Below, piece by piece: positions 47,157 through 58,905 of a DNA stretch of 64,000 bases. Position numbers and translations under genes: made by a program. The stretch lies in NCBI GenBank assembly GCA_963931925.1, contig OZ007574.1, positions 35,832,378-35,896,377 of the forward strand, given 5' to 3'. The stretch is from Onchidella celtica. Taxonomy: Eukaryota; Mollusca; Gastropoda; Systellommatophora; Onchidiidae. Position 1 is the first letter of the stretch. Every line of letters begins with the position of its first letter. The notes under the pieces were generated by a model. That model did no database searches. It was not told where the DNA came from and saw nothing but the letters and a program-made list of their open reading frames with translations.

Positions 47157-47345
47157 ACATAAAGACAGAGAAAGACAGACAAGGCAGGGAATGACACACA
47201 CACGCACACACGCACACACGCACATACACGAGAGAGAGAGGAGAGAGAGAGAGAGGGGGGGAGAGAGAGAGAGGAGAGAGAGAAAGAAACGGACAAACAT
47301 ATGGACAAACACACAGACAAACAGACAAACAAGCAGAGAGAAAAG
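47030..47345 (+). repeat. GA-rich and CACA/GACA compound array
   Basis: Impure GA, then a short CACACG block and further GA and GACA units. Long minus-strand frames (149 and 174 residues) are Leu-Ser translations of it. Confidence 0.93.
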
Positions 47346-47696
47346 TATGAACAAAGAAGCCACCACAAAGTTTTGTTGCTACTATGCGGAATTTCCGGCT
47401 TGACGTGAGAAGGTTTTGTCTCTGCGTGCGAAGTCCCCACCTCCCAACACATACACAGATCAGCTGTTATCTTGCCCTGATCCTGTAATGTGTTCTCTAG
47501 CGCAAGCATAAATGGCTTGTTTGCGCCCACGGGTAAACAATGAAGCGATAAGGCCCGGGATAACCAACTTGGGGAACAATTCTGTCAACTTTCAATCGAT
47601 GCAAACTGCCGAGACGGATAAATGGATAAATGGGTGAGGTGGGGGGGGGGGGTGGTCTTAAAAATGGATCTACATACTCATCTTTAAATCACTGTG

Positions 47697-47990
47697 CGAA
47701 ATCCATTTCCATCTTAAATGACAGTCACCATCCCCTGTTTCATCAAATTTCTAGATCAGGAGCAACAGAAAGAAACAGATGATCGTTTTCGCCCTCTGCG
47801 GCTCCCCTCAACAAGACACTTCAGTTAGATATTATTATGCCATACTCACTAAGGTTCCTTACCATGTCCCTTCATGTTTGCCTGTTTTTTTTTTAGCTTA
47901 GTGAGTTATGATAAAAAAAAAAAAAGGTACGTAATGATACGTAAGCTTGGGATGTCTGTACCAATTCTTGTCAATGTTCTGTAAGACTGC
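47697..47990 (+). repeat. Dispersed repeat, copy 2 of the 8.27-kb family
   Basis: Homologous to 8275-8505 and 8745-8785 with internal losses. Preceded by a G run at 47640-47652. Confidence 0.5.
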
Positions 47991-47999
47991 AGTAAGTAG

Positions 48000-49332
48000 A
48001 AAATTCGAAAAATCGAATTTTATGTAAAATGTTCAATGGCATTCAAAGCCGCATCAAATGATCTTGGTTCTGGACTCCTTAGTCGAAAAATAATCGAATA
48101 GCAAACTTTCAAAAAGTCATCGTTACTGTACCTGTTGTGCAAATATTAAACAGCTTTTTTGCTTCTCCTGAAAAGTAGCCAAAACCAGTTACTACAGTTT
48201 TAGGGAACGGTGTCGGTATGTGCTCTCAATTGCTGTGTGAAAAAGAAGTTTCCTACAGGATAGAGTTTATCTTATCCTATCCTATAATGATCTATGTGCC
48301 ATGCGCCATCATTTAACTGGATATTAACGCTAACGTTGGTGACACACTCAGTCAAGTCTATCTTGCATCCGTTTTGATTCAGTGCCTACGATGTCTATCT
48401 TTACGCTAGGTGACTTAAGACAGTTTTGACGAACTGCAGGAACTTGTGAGACAAGACTTGTTTCAGTCTGCCCGAGTAGCTCCATTATAAAAGTCCAGAT
48501 CTCGCACCATAATCCAGACAAAACAGACTGGACTCATTGTTCCACCAGGCTAAATCATAGCGGAAATCTCATAATAGATTGGCAAATGAATTGTTTCCAG
48601 TCAAGAGAACTATTTGAGCCCTCTGGTAAACAATTCGAACGCTGGCAACTACACTGTTTAAAGTTCAAAATCGTCAAGTTGAGAAAAAGAAAATGAGTTT
48701 GAAATTAATAATTTTAGTGAAAATTCAAGTAACTGCAATAATTTCAACACGCTCACGTGAATAGTTTTATAGGGTTATGAAATAAAGTCACACACCTTGT
48801 GTCTTGGACATCTACAAACATTTAAAAACAATGTATAGGTAGAATGCGCATATACGCCATCTTAGGTGTCTGGAACCATGCATCACGATGGCTATTGTGG
48901 CATTGATGTTGATTCGTTGGCTGATTTGCATTGCGAGGCACGGCAGGCGCCACGAATCAATCGGTGGCGAGCTAAAAGCAGGTCGCTACAGTAAACAATG
49001 GCACGTGTGTACATGTTCAATATGAGATGTTCGGTCAATTCTTTCACTTCCTTTCCCTTGTTTACACGGATGGTAGGGAATCTGACCAACTTGGATCCAT
49101 TCTTCCACCTCTGTCATAACAATTAACTACAATGCAACCAGCAGACATTTTAACAGCTTAGACATATATCTCGAAGTTACACTCATCAGCTGATCCACCG
49201 GCCATCTTTAGTGGCAGAAGAACAAAACGAGAAGACTCTGTGATGTCCTGCCCATTCTACCTATAATGCTGGACAATAACACATTCTGGTTAATGTCTCT
49301 CGATATAATCTACAAAAGTTGGCCTGTTTTTG
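48000..49332. other. No gene recognised
   Basis: Short frames only, such as a 65-residue minus-strand frame at 48892-49089 without motifs. Confidence 0.4.
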
Positions 49333-49728
49333 ATGTCAGAATCTCTATTTTCCCGCGTGCATGAAGAGTGTCGTAATAAAGGTGAGATATCTCAAGACGA
49401 AATTATGGCAATGAGTAGCAGTAGTTATGATAGTCAATGTCCAGGTGTCAAAACATTCACGAAATATGCCTTCCTCGCCTTAGTTTCCAAACTTTATAAG
49501 ATTCCTTTGTTGCATTTGTGCTCAAATATTTTTACTCATATAGAACTGCCCAGCTTAATGAAACCAAAGCAACTAAGCTGGGCAGTTCGAAGATTCGATG
49601 ACGAGAATAATTACTTCTGTATGGTAGGCAAATTTGTCAGTTTCTTTGGAATTTGGAAAAATATTTGTCAAGTTACTGTTGTAACGCTTATCAGCATGAG
49701 AGGACATAATAATAATATGTACCTGTAG
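49333..49728 (+). CDS. Uncharacterised 131-codon frame, doubtful
   Basis: Begins ATG (MSESLFSRVHEECRNKGEIS...) and ends NNNMYL. It has no recognised domain; one weakly hydrophobic stretch lies in the middle. A 15-bp inverted repeat falls inside it (49543-49588). It could be chance, since the composition is close to background. Confidence 0.15.
   Translation: MSESLFSRVHEECRNKGEISQDEIMAMSSSSYDSQCPGVKTFTKYAFLALVSKLYKIPLLHLCSNIFTHIELPSLMKPKQLSWAVRRFDDENNYFCMVGKFVSFFGIWKNICQVTVVTLISMRGHNNNMYL
49543..49588. other. Perfect 15-bp hairpin
   Basis: GAACTGCCCAGCTTA (49543-49557), a 16-nt loop, then TAAGCTGGGCAGTTC (49574-49588). The arms are perfect and do not extend outward. The stem is short for a microRNA precursor; it could be a remnant of an element. 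Confidence 0.6.
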
Positions 49729-49789
49729 AAAGATGTAATTATGTATACACCGGCAAAAAGAATATGCACATTTGTCTGTCTGTCTTTCT

Positions 49790-50070
49790 GTCTGTCTGTG
49801 TGGCTATCTACATTTTTTTTTTGCTGTCGAAGGTTCATACCGAAAGCTTGATTTACTTTTCCGCTGCATTTTTGATTGTGTCGTTTCTGTGTTGTTTCTT
49901 ACTCGAGGCTTTGCCACATACAACTTTTTTCTTTTTGCCAAAGTTCTATTTCGCTTCAAGCTTTGCTTCGACCCCACAGACGAGGTCCCCGGCATTATCC
50001 GATATAATATGACTGTGAACCCACCGTTATCTCTCTCTCTCACTCTCTTTTGGCCTAGAAAGCTTCCCAT
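49790..50070. repeat. Dispersed repeat related to 53.2 kb and 42.8 kb
   Basis: ttcttactcgaggctttgcc followed by catacaactttt recurs at 53285-53330. gaggtccccggcattatccg (49982) resembles the start of the units at 42761 and 43239. No coding capacity. Confidence 0.45.
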
Positions 50071-50989
50071 ATTCTACAGTCTTACAGATTTCTTGTGAAC
50101 CGAAGCACTACGCACTCATTTCTGGTAGGGAAATTGCGCGCACCGGATTGGTGGCGTACTAATATCGTTTTCGGTATGAAAAGTTCCGGCTTACTACAGG
50201 GAGCCAAAACAAAGATCATTGTATTTTACATTTTTATAACTTTTTATTTAAAAATACCTGAAACTTGAATCAACACAATCGGTCGATACAAAAGCGATTG
50301 GATTGGGTTCGTTGACACTAAGAAAATTGACTTTGAAATTTTTGAAACTGTCATTTAGGCTGTCTCATCGAGCAAAAAAAGGTCCAAAATTGCACCACAA
50401 GGAATTACTCCCGCCACTATTTTGTTTCTATACGATATTTTCTGTCCGTCTGTTCATCTGTCGTTTTAGTACCACGAACATACACAGAGACAACAGAGTA
50501 ATTAAAACACAGATAAACTAGCCAGAGACCAGAACAGCTCGCGCGTGAATGACTGTGCTGAATCGGCCATCACATACTACCTGGTCCTTGTTGTTGCAGA
50601 GACACCGAAATGATTGTTGAGCAACGCCCCGTCGCATGAAAGTGAGGCTTAAAACACTCTACTGCAAAACAATCACACTGAGTAGCCTTATCTTCTACAC
50701 AATGGCCAAACTCAGAGAAGTAGAAAATCTAGAAAGAACAAAGAATTGCGAACACTACCACACTGAGTTACTTATTTTTTATACATTGTATGTGTCTCCC
50801 TAAAATGACAAATTTATATCTCCACTTTTGGCTGAACTGAGTTACAGAACTGCACACTACTTCTACAGGCCTTCTCCATTGTGTGTCAAAAATTTCAAGT
50901 GAATTCGGTGTGTAATTTGTAGGTAGCCTATTACTAAAAAGAAACAACAAGAAAAAAAAAAGTCCTGTCTCAACAAGGAATGAGCACAT

Positions 50990-51494
50990 GAAACTTCAGT
51001 CATCAGTTTCTATGCAATTCCATTCTTGCAGGTCTGACAGCTGATAAGATCAATGCCATCCAGGTAATCCAGAACATCGCAGCTAAAGTAATAGTCAAGC
51101 AGAGTAGGCGCGAACATGTCACCCCTATACTAAAAGAGCTGCATTGGCTTCCATATGCAATGAATTGAGTATAAAACTGCTGTCATATGTTACAAATGTT
51201 TAAACCAGAATGCGCCCAGCTATTTAACAAATTGTCTACAGCTCTACTGCCCACCAAGGGCCTTACGATCTTCTAATGACAAAACAATTTTGTGTGTTCC
51301 AGCTAAAAACTATAAATCATTTGGTGAACGTTCATTTACACATTTCGGCCCAGTTGTATGGAACAAACTTCCAAAAGCTGTTCGTGAACCATCTAATTTG
51401 GAGATTTTTAAACGTAAACTAAAACATCATCTATTCTCACAGTGTTTCCAATAGGTGGTAGAAAAAGAGAGAGTTCGTCATGAATGACAGAGTC

Positions 51495-51568
<74 letters not shown>

Positions 51569-51665
51569 GGAGGGGGGAGAGTGAGAGAGGAAGAGAGAGT
51601 CATGTAAGGCGCATTGAGCATTGTTAATGGAAATGTGTCATACAAATGTAATGTATTATTATTAT
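50990..51665 (+). mobile_element. CR1/L2-like LINE, 5'-truncated
   Basis: One frame reads FLCNSILAGLTADKINAIQV, then QNIAAKVIVKQSRREHVTPI and LKELHWLPYAMN, then stop. After a frame change it reads IEYKTAVICYKCLNQNAPSY ... GERSFTHFGPVVWNKLPKAV and EIFKRKLKHHLFSQCF. These are the thumb and C-terminal signatures of CR1/L2-type reverse transcriptases. The 3' UTR contains a GA microsatellite (51497-51567) and ends ggcgcattgagc, then TTA repeats. At least one frameshift, so this copy is dead. Confidence 0.88.
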
Positions 51666-51669
51666 TATT

Positions 51670-52435
51670 ATTAAAAAGTTGACGGAAGGGAGTAAGAACT
51701 TTGTCTTTTCCAAGGTGGCGAATGGTCAAACTCCAAGAATCTGAAACCTGGAAAGAGCCAAGAGGTGCAAGAAAAAAAAAACCCGCAAAAAAACGGCGTT
51801 CTGTTGAACCAGCTGTTACAAATGAAGTATCTTTCAACACCAACCAGTTTTCTATATTGACCTGTTTATGAGATCTGGGATTAAGGTTTGTCCAAACAAC
51901 GGTACACAATTAGCTATTTTCTAGCCATTCTGAACCCAAACTGCACTTGAAACAAGGAGAAAGATTGACATGTAATGCCGGGTATAGCGACCACCTGCTC
52001 AAGAAGATCATTGTCACAGTTAATCATATTTTTCTTCAACACTTTCTGGGCTCCATTAGGATAGATTTAGAAAGGATTACTTTTTGTTTTCAAGGCTTTA
52101 GTAACTTAAATAGTGGTGTCTTTTAAAAAGTGCATTGTCAAGAGGTAAAGCGTGCATAGGCATTGTGTGTTTTAAGCTTGCTTGACAAGTTTGTTTTTAC
52201 TTAATTTTATGACGCAGACCCACTGTGCACATAATCTTTGGCGCATGACGGCTTTCAAACATGATAATCCCCCAAATATCCCCAACTTTCCTATAGTTCG
52301 AAACGAGAATCGCCTGTCATAGATTCAGTGTTTAAGAGCTTAGTTCAAAGGATTTGTAAAACATGAGTCGTGTCTGACTTTACCGGCTTTGTGTTGGTGT
52401 GGCATTGAGATTTGTGCTGGAATAAAACAAAACTA

Positions 52436-52436
<1 letters not shown>
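51670..52436. other. No feature recognised
   Basis: Unique-looking AT-rich sequence without notable frames. Confidence 0.4.
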
Positions 52437-52488
<52 letters not shown>

Positions 52489-52640
52489 CCTCCTTCTCTT
52501 TTTTTCCTCTCTTTCATTCTCTCTTTCTCTCTCTCGCTCTTTTTTCACCTTCTCTCTCTCTCTCTTTCTCCTCCTTTCCCTTTCCCGTTGCCAGTCTCTC
52601 CCCTTTCTCTGTCTCCTTGCCCTCTCTTCCCACTAGAGAG
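52437..52640 (+). repeat. CT microsatellite
   Basis: About 23 pure CT units, then impure CT/CTTT. Overlying frames are repeat translations. Confidence 0.93.
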
Positions 52641-53139
52641 AAGGAGAGCCCCGAGGCACCACAAGTGCAAAAAGAACCTCTCCTCTTCCCCCCTCCCTGG
52701 AAAGAACATTTTTCTTTAAAACTCAAGATCCAAATAAATCACATGACATTTAGAGAAGGGCTTTCCTAAGAGTGAGAGCAGTCCTCCCGTATCCTACTAT
52801 TTTTTTGGGCCTGGTCATCTTTAAAAAATGGAAGGTGACCTATGCTCTGGTTAAGAGGTGTTTCTCTGAAATGCCAGATCAGTGGATAGAAAAGTCAGTA
52901 ACGAATCACTTTCATTCATTTTAGAAAACAAAGGAAAGATGCTTTATCAGTGGCATGCAGGGGTTTGGTGATGCCCCATCATGCCAGGGGCCAACTCCTG
53001 GATTGTATGCCTCAAGACACAAGTATAGGGCATAAATACTCTTTGATTGGATGCCCCCTGAAATGGATCGCAGAGAAGTGGTCGTACTGATATAATATTC
53101 TATAAATATTTCATATTCTATATATATATATTTTTTATT

Positions 53140-53400
53140 GTTCGATTGTTTTATTTGTTTAATTTTCCATTTTTTAAAACTTTGTTTTTGTGTTGTTGTT
53201 GTTGTTTTCCTGAACGGCGTCTAACCGAAATATTGCTTTGTCGTCCCTTTTTCGTTTCGTTTTATTGTATCATTTGGATATCGTTTCTTACGCGAGGCAT
53301 TGCTTTACTGCATACAACTTTTTCTTTTTGCCATTTTTTTTTACTTTTCCTGAAAAGGACGCCCCGGGGTCGATACCCCCCCCCCCCAACCCCCTTCCCC
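53140..53400. repeat. Dispersed repeat, copy related to 49.8 kb
   Basis: Shares the stretch around ttcttacgcgaggcattgc and catacaactttttcttttt with 49790-50000. Ends in a C run at 53381-53391. Confidence 0.45.
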
Positions 53401-53835
53401 TTTTCTTCATGCCACTACGCTTTATTCCATCGTCATGAAAACTTTCAAAAACATCTATTTTAATTACAAAGAAGTCAGAAAAATACGACCAAACCAATTA
53501 ATCCGCGTAGACAAGAGAGAAACGTGTCTTGTCCCACCTGCTGTCATATTCTCCACGGCTCCAAGACTACAGCCATCTCCTGGCTAATTCTCTTGTGCGA
53601 ATAGACATCTAGACCCCGGCGCATGCGTTCTGCATCCTGGCAAGCACGTAACATTGTCATTTCGTGGTCATGCCAGATTTTCTGCCGTGTTTTAAAATCG
53701 GTTTGGCGCACGCGATGAACCGCCCGAGTTCTCTCGGAGAAACAAATGTAAAAACATGCAATTGAACCCAACTAGGGGGCCTGCATGAGAAATGAATTCG
53801 ACAGACTAGGGGAGCCGAATTTGACTGACCAGACG

Positions 53836-54286
53836 CAGTGGTTCTCAATCTTTTTCAGGCTACCGCCCGCCCCCCCCTCCCCACAGACACACACACATAC
53901 ACATACCCCAAATCCCTATTCAAATCCAAGAGATACATTTCACAAGAAGACAGACTACGCACAAATTATAATGTTAAGTGTTTAAAGGGACCTTATTAAT
54001 GACAACAGGTTTGTTATAATAAAACAAAAAGCATTCTTTATCAAAGGCACCAAAAAAAAAACACACACACAAAAAAGGCTTTTTCTATTCAGAAGTCCCA
54101 TCTACGAGTGTTGTTGAACAAGTCAGTGGCTGCCCTGTATTTGGCCACAAATCGCCCTCCATTCATATCATGTGGTCGCCTCCCCCCCCCCCCCTTTTTC
54201 CCCATCGTTTTCGCCCCTCCCCCCCCCCCCAAAAAAAATCAATACAGCCATCCAGGGGCCGATTTCGCCCACGTTGAGAACCACTG
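53836..54286. mobile_element. hAT-like MITE, CAGTGGTTCTCAA ends
   Basis: The left end CAGTGGTTCTCAA and right end TTGAGAACCACTG are perfect 13-bp inverted repeats. The flanks gaccagacg (53827-53835) and gaccagagg (54287-54295) agree at 8 of 9 positions. The interior matches 31759-32217. C runs at 54181-54195 and 54219-54230. Confidence 0.8.
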
Positions 54287-54289
54287 GAC

Positions 54290-55070
54290 CAGAGGAACCC
54301 CGAATGACTTAACAATTTCCTCCGATTTCACGGTGATATCGAAAACAACACGCGTTAAAGTTTATAACGGCGTCGCTCTGTCGTGAGATTTTTGAAACCT
54401 TTCTTTGAAAGTACAGTCTTTTTTTTGTTTTTTTTATTTGTGCCACTGACCTGGGATATAAATCCACGGGAAAAGAATTCCAATTTAGGAATGATGAAAT
54501 TGAGAGAGACAGACACCTGGATAGAAATGATATCTGACGAAATCAATCAAAAAAAAATTCTAAATGAAACTGTAATCTATGAAATATCAATTTGGCTAAG
54601 TAAAAAACACGAAACAATTATAATACATAGTATGCTAGTGTCACTCAGTGGGAAAAAAACGAGGTTTTGACAGTTCCTTGTTATGAAGATACTGTAAATG
54701 GGAGGTTTTGTTGTTGTTGTTGTTTTTTTTGTACAAGGGGTGTCATTTCAGTATCCAGTCAGTTTTTGCTGAAAAGGATTCATTTTTTGTGTGTTCTCGG
54801 GGTCACGTCAAAAAGACAAAACATTTATAAAATGGTTGTCCAAAGTGTCAGGTAACAATGGGTGGGATTTGGTGATGGGGGAGGGGGTGGGGCACCTTGT
54901 GATATTATAGAAATGTTTGGAAAGTCCGTGTTTTGTTCTTTTACAGCTGGACCTTTGCACATCAAAGGAAGTCTTTAAAAGCTATGTTAAACCTTCTGAT
55001 TTCCAGTGTCTAAATGTTATTTGATCGAAGATTACAGACAGCGTCATGAATTTAACTCAATCGAGAAGGA
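54290..55070. other. No gene recognised
   Basis: A 95-residue frame at 54383-54670 includes a T-rich run and has no recognised motif. Confidence 0.35.
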
Positions 55071-55075
55071 GGAAT

Positions 55076-55109
55076 AAAAAGAAGAAGAAGAAGAAGAAGA
55101 AAGAGAGAC

Positions 55110-55191
<82 letters not shown>

Positions 55192-55400
55192 CAAAGGACA
55201 GGCGACAGACACAGACATACTCAGACAGACAGACAGGCAGGCAGATAGACAGACAGACTGAGAGAGAGAGACAGACAGACATAAGTACAGAGAGTGAGAG
55301 AGAGGGGGGAGAGAGAGAGAGAGAGAGAGAGGAAAATAGAGAGACATAGAGATGACAGTCACGAGACAGACAGACAGACAGACTCCCAGACAGCCAGACT
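55076..55400 (+). repeat. AAG-GA-GACA compound array
   Basis: Blocks of AAG (55079-55102), GA (55117-55166), GACA (55167-55260) and mixed GA/GACA to about 55400. Confidence 0.94.
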
Positions 55401-55929
55401 TTCAGACAGTGGAGATACAATTCAACCCAAACAAAAAACAAGACAAAAACAAAAACAAAAAGCCCACAGTCATACATGACAGAAATATTTGGGTGTCACA
55501 TTAAACATTCTCAATGCCATCTCTTGGCTCCAGCTCGACACCAGTTTTTGCTCCGCACCCAGCCTTAACCCTTCTCGAAATGATGATATTCTGTTTTGAT
55601 AGGGATTAAAGTGACAAGCTAAATTGACTTGACAACTTGCACTGCACTGCATTAAACTGCGTTTTTAACGTTCTGAAGGCTTTTGCTTGCTTAGGTATTA
55701 AACTGCCGTTCATGTGTCAGCATGTTACTCAGTGACACCGCCCTGGGGCCTCTGTGGTCTGTCCCCTACTGAGATTAACAGGCTGTGGCTTTTTTGTCCT
55801 GAGTGAGAGATGGTGTTTATTCGTGTGTCTGTATGTGTGTGTGTGTTTGTGTGACAGCAGGTGAGTGAGAGTGAGTGTCAATAAAGAAACAAACTATTTG
55901 ATACATTTATCTGTCTTTGACTTCTTCTG

Positions 55930-56170
55930 TCTGCCTGTGAGCATTCAGTCGTTACCTGTTTGTCTGTCTGCTGGACTGTCTGTCTGTCGATACACCTGCC
56001 TGCTGTCTGTCTGTCTGTCTGCCTAAGTGCCTGCCTGCCTGAATGCCTGTCTATCTGGCCCCTCGCCTGTTTGTCTGTCTGTCTGTCTGTGTCTATCTGC
56101 CTGTCTGCTCGCCTGTCTATCTATCTGCCTGTCTGCTTGCCTGTCTGTCTGATTGTCTTTCTGTCTGGGA
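55930..56170 (+). repeat. Degenerate TGTC/TGCC array
   Basis: Impure TGTC and TGCC units with a TCTA minority. Cys/Leu/Ser-rich frames over it are artefacts. Confidence 0.9.
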
Positions 56171-58380
56171 TAAACTAGTCTGGCTTTACCATCTTTCCTT
56201 CGCCTACAACTGTGTCCACAAAAAATGGTGAATTCCGTCCAAATCTATCTTGCTTGAAATATTTTCATCATCCCCAGTGAAACTGAATGAAGATATCAAA
56301 AGTTATGCTACGCCATGTCTATCTAACACTTGTCTTCGTCTCCCCCGCCACCTTCCTATTTCAGGTCAGAAATGCCCACTGCCGAGCAAGACAATTTTCT
56401 CCTTAGTTGAACAACCTCCCCCATGCATAGACAAGAGAAAAACATTTCTTGAAATAAAAAAATCATGTAAAGCCAGAAGAATACCACAACTTTTCAATTA
56501 CACGGGTTCCTAGCCCATGAATGTGATATTTCACGGCGTCCTAAGAAAATGGATGCGAAGATAAAAATGTGAGATACATTGCAGTGAATTTTATTACGAA
56601 AGTAAAACAATAATAAAACTAATAAAAATGATAGTACATGTAATAATCTCACTATAATGGAGCTAGAGGGTGAAAGTGTAAGCACCTAAAATTTCGTGAC
56701 TACGTGATAAAAAAATTATGAATCTTGGTGTAATGCTTCAATTTTTAATGATGAGTTACGGGGACACCTCTGGCTTGGGCAAAATTCAGTCTTGAACATT
56801 ATTTATTCACCATTTTTTGAACCGCAATTAAACAAGAGACGAATTTTCGTCGAGTAGAATCGAAAAATGTGACCGGAAATTGCGTTCTACGCCTCTAGTT
56901 ACACATTGCTGGTCGAAAGTTAACTGTGCACAAAGATCTAGTAGTCTTTGCATCGAATCCAAATGCTGTTATTAAATGTAACTTAAATCTAGATACCACA
57001 GCTGCTGGACTTGGTACGGATAAAATTTGTAAGATTTGTCTTGCCCAGGGTCGGGAAGTAAAAATAATAGTAATAACAATAGTAATATAATACAAAAAAA
57101 TTCCAAGGTTCACCACCAATAGAGAAAACTGATCACATCATTTTTTATAAAGTATTAAGGAAAGTCCTAAAGATTCATCATTTCTGGACTGGGGCGGCAG
57201 TAAGCGGGTCAAGGGGGATAATATGCCAACTTTAAAAGACAACTGTCCAAGGGAACTTAACGCATGCACCACAGTATGGCGCGTTCTAAGAACGGTAGAA
57301 AGACGAAAAGCACCACTTTAGACCAGGAGGAATCTGAACAAAAAAGAATGTTTACCAGGTATGGGTTGCCGAGATGACTACATACGTAAGGAAGTCTCAT
57401 ACACAGCCCGAAAGGCACAATCAGCTGATAGTAGACAAGAAGTGCACACCATATTTTGCTATATTTCCTTAGTAAATCCGGAAGACCCTATCAGACTAAG
57501 CTTGGTCAGACACAGTCAGCTTCGGCCATTATGTTTTCTTCGATGTACAGTTTGTTGGCAGCAACTGGTTGTGATATTCCGGGCTTATCATGACATCCCC
57601 TTAAGGTTAACTACAAAATTCAGAGCATTTTTAAAAAAATGAAAATTGTATAACTGATATAAACCGCAAATTTGGGAGTGCACTATTAACACAATCATGT
57701 TGAGGGAAAATGGGGGATTGGAAAGGGTTGGGAGTGGGGAAATTAAAAGAGGAAAAAAAAACAACTTGAAGCCGGGCAAATTTGAAAAGGAAGTTGGGTG
57801 GTGAAAGAGTAGGCGACTGGAGGAAACGAAGAAGACAGACTGCTGAGGATAAATCCACACACACAAAAAAAAAAAAAAATTCACCAGAACAACGAATAGT
57901 GAGAAGCAAAAAAATGAGAGAAAAAAATGTTAGTGGAGCTGGCGAAATTAGGTTTAAGGTAAACGACCAAATCCTTGAGGAAACCGCTCCATAGGTTGAA
58001 CATTTTTCTATGAAAATTGAGATTTGCTTATAAAATGAAAGATTAGCCATTTTTTCTGAATTCAGTTAAACTTTTTTGCTTAAATCATTTTAGAAATATT
58101 TCATTTCAATTTTTTAAAGTAGTATAAAAATTTCACCGTAAGCCCGATTTCGCCCGGTCCAGTCGAAAGACACAGTTTGGTGTAGATTTTATGTCTTCAT
58201 CAGGGAAAACATTATGAGAAAAAAATAATGTAAAGCCGATTGAAGAAGACGAAGGACAACGAAATAGAACAATAATTTGAAAACAGGAACATTTTGTGAG
58301 AAATGGTGTTTGGAGGGCTTAGGCCTAATAACGACACTAACAATATCAGACGTTCCTTTCTTTGCGCCACTAAACAAACT
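56171..58380. other. No gene recognised
   Basis: tgtacagtttgttggcagca near 57545 resembles 43660-43715, and 57370-57500 weakly resembles 42010-42110, so old repeats are present. Frames of 87, 93 and 139 residues carry no motif. Confidence 0.4.
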
Positions 58381-58389
58381 TGTTCACGT

Positions 58390-58905
58390 AGTTTGAGTGC
58401 TGATCGGGGGCCGGGCCCCCTATGAAAAGAAGGTTTGATAATAATGATAAATCAATGATGCATATTTGTTACATTGCTACTGCGACTGAAAAAGAAAAAA
58501 AAAAGCCGAAGCTTTCCTAAAGCGCTTGAAGTCATAATTACGGGGGAAACATTGACGGGTAAGAGGGAAATATGTGTAGGCGTGTGTGTATGGGTGTGTG
58601 TATGTGTGTGTGTATGCGTGTGTGTGTATGTTTGTGAATTTGTGTGAGGAAGGGGGGGGGGCGGGTGGAGGGAGACCAAAGTACCATATACAATAAGGTG
58701 AGACACTCCCTTCTTGGAGCCTCTAACAAAATAGTGCACACAGTAAGTTTACTCGCTGATCGGAGACGGGGCCTGTGGCGCACCACACGAAAAGAATGCT
58801 TGATGTAATGATAAATTAATGATGCCATTTGCTACAGTATTACTACGATTAAAACAAAAATTGTCAGATCTTTCCTACAGCGATTGAAGTTATAATTACA
58901 AAATC
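58390..58905. repeat. Diverged direct duplication around a GT tract
   Basis: 58397-58545 and 58752-58900 align (gctgatcgg..., then gataaat-aatgatgc and gaagt-ataattac). A GT microsatellite lies between them (58580-58640). Confidence 0.65.

Noticed and set aside
47006-47530. Leu-Ser-rich frames of 120-174 residues
   Set aside because: Translations of the GA/CA compound array.
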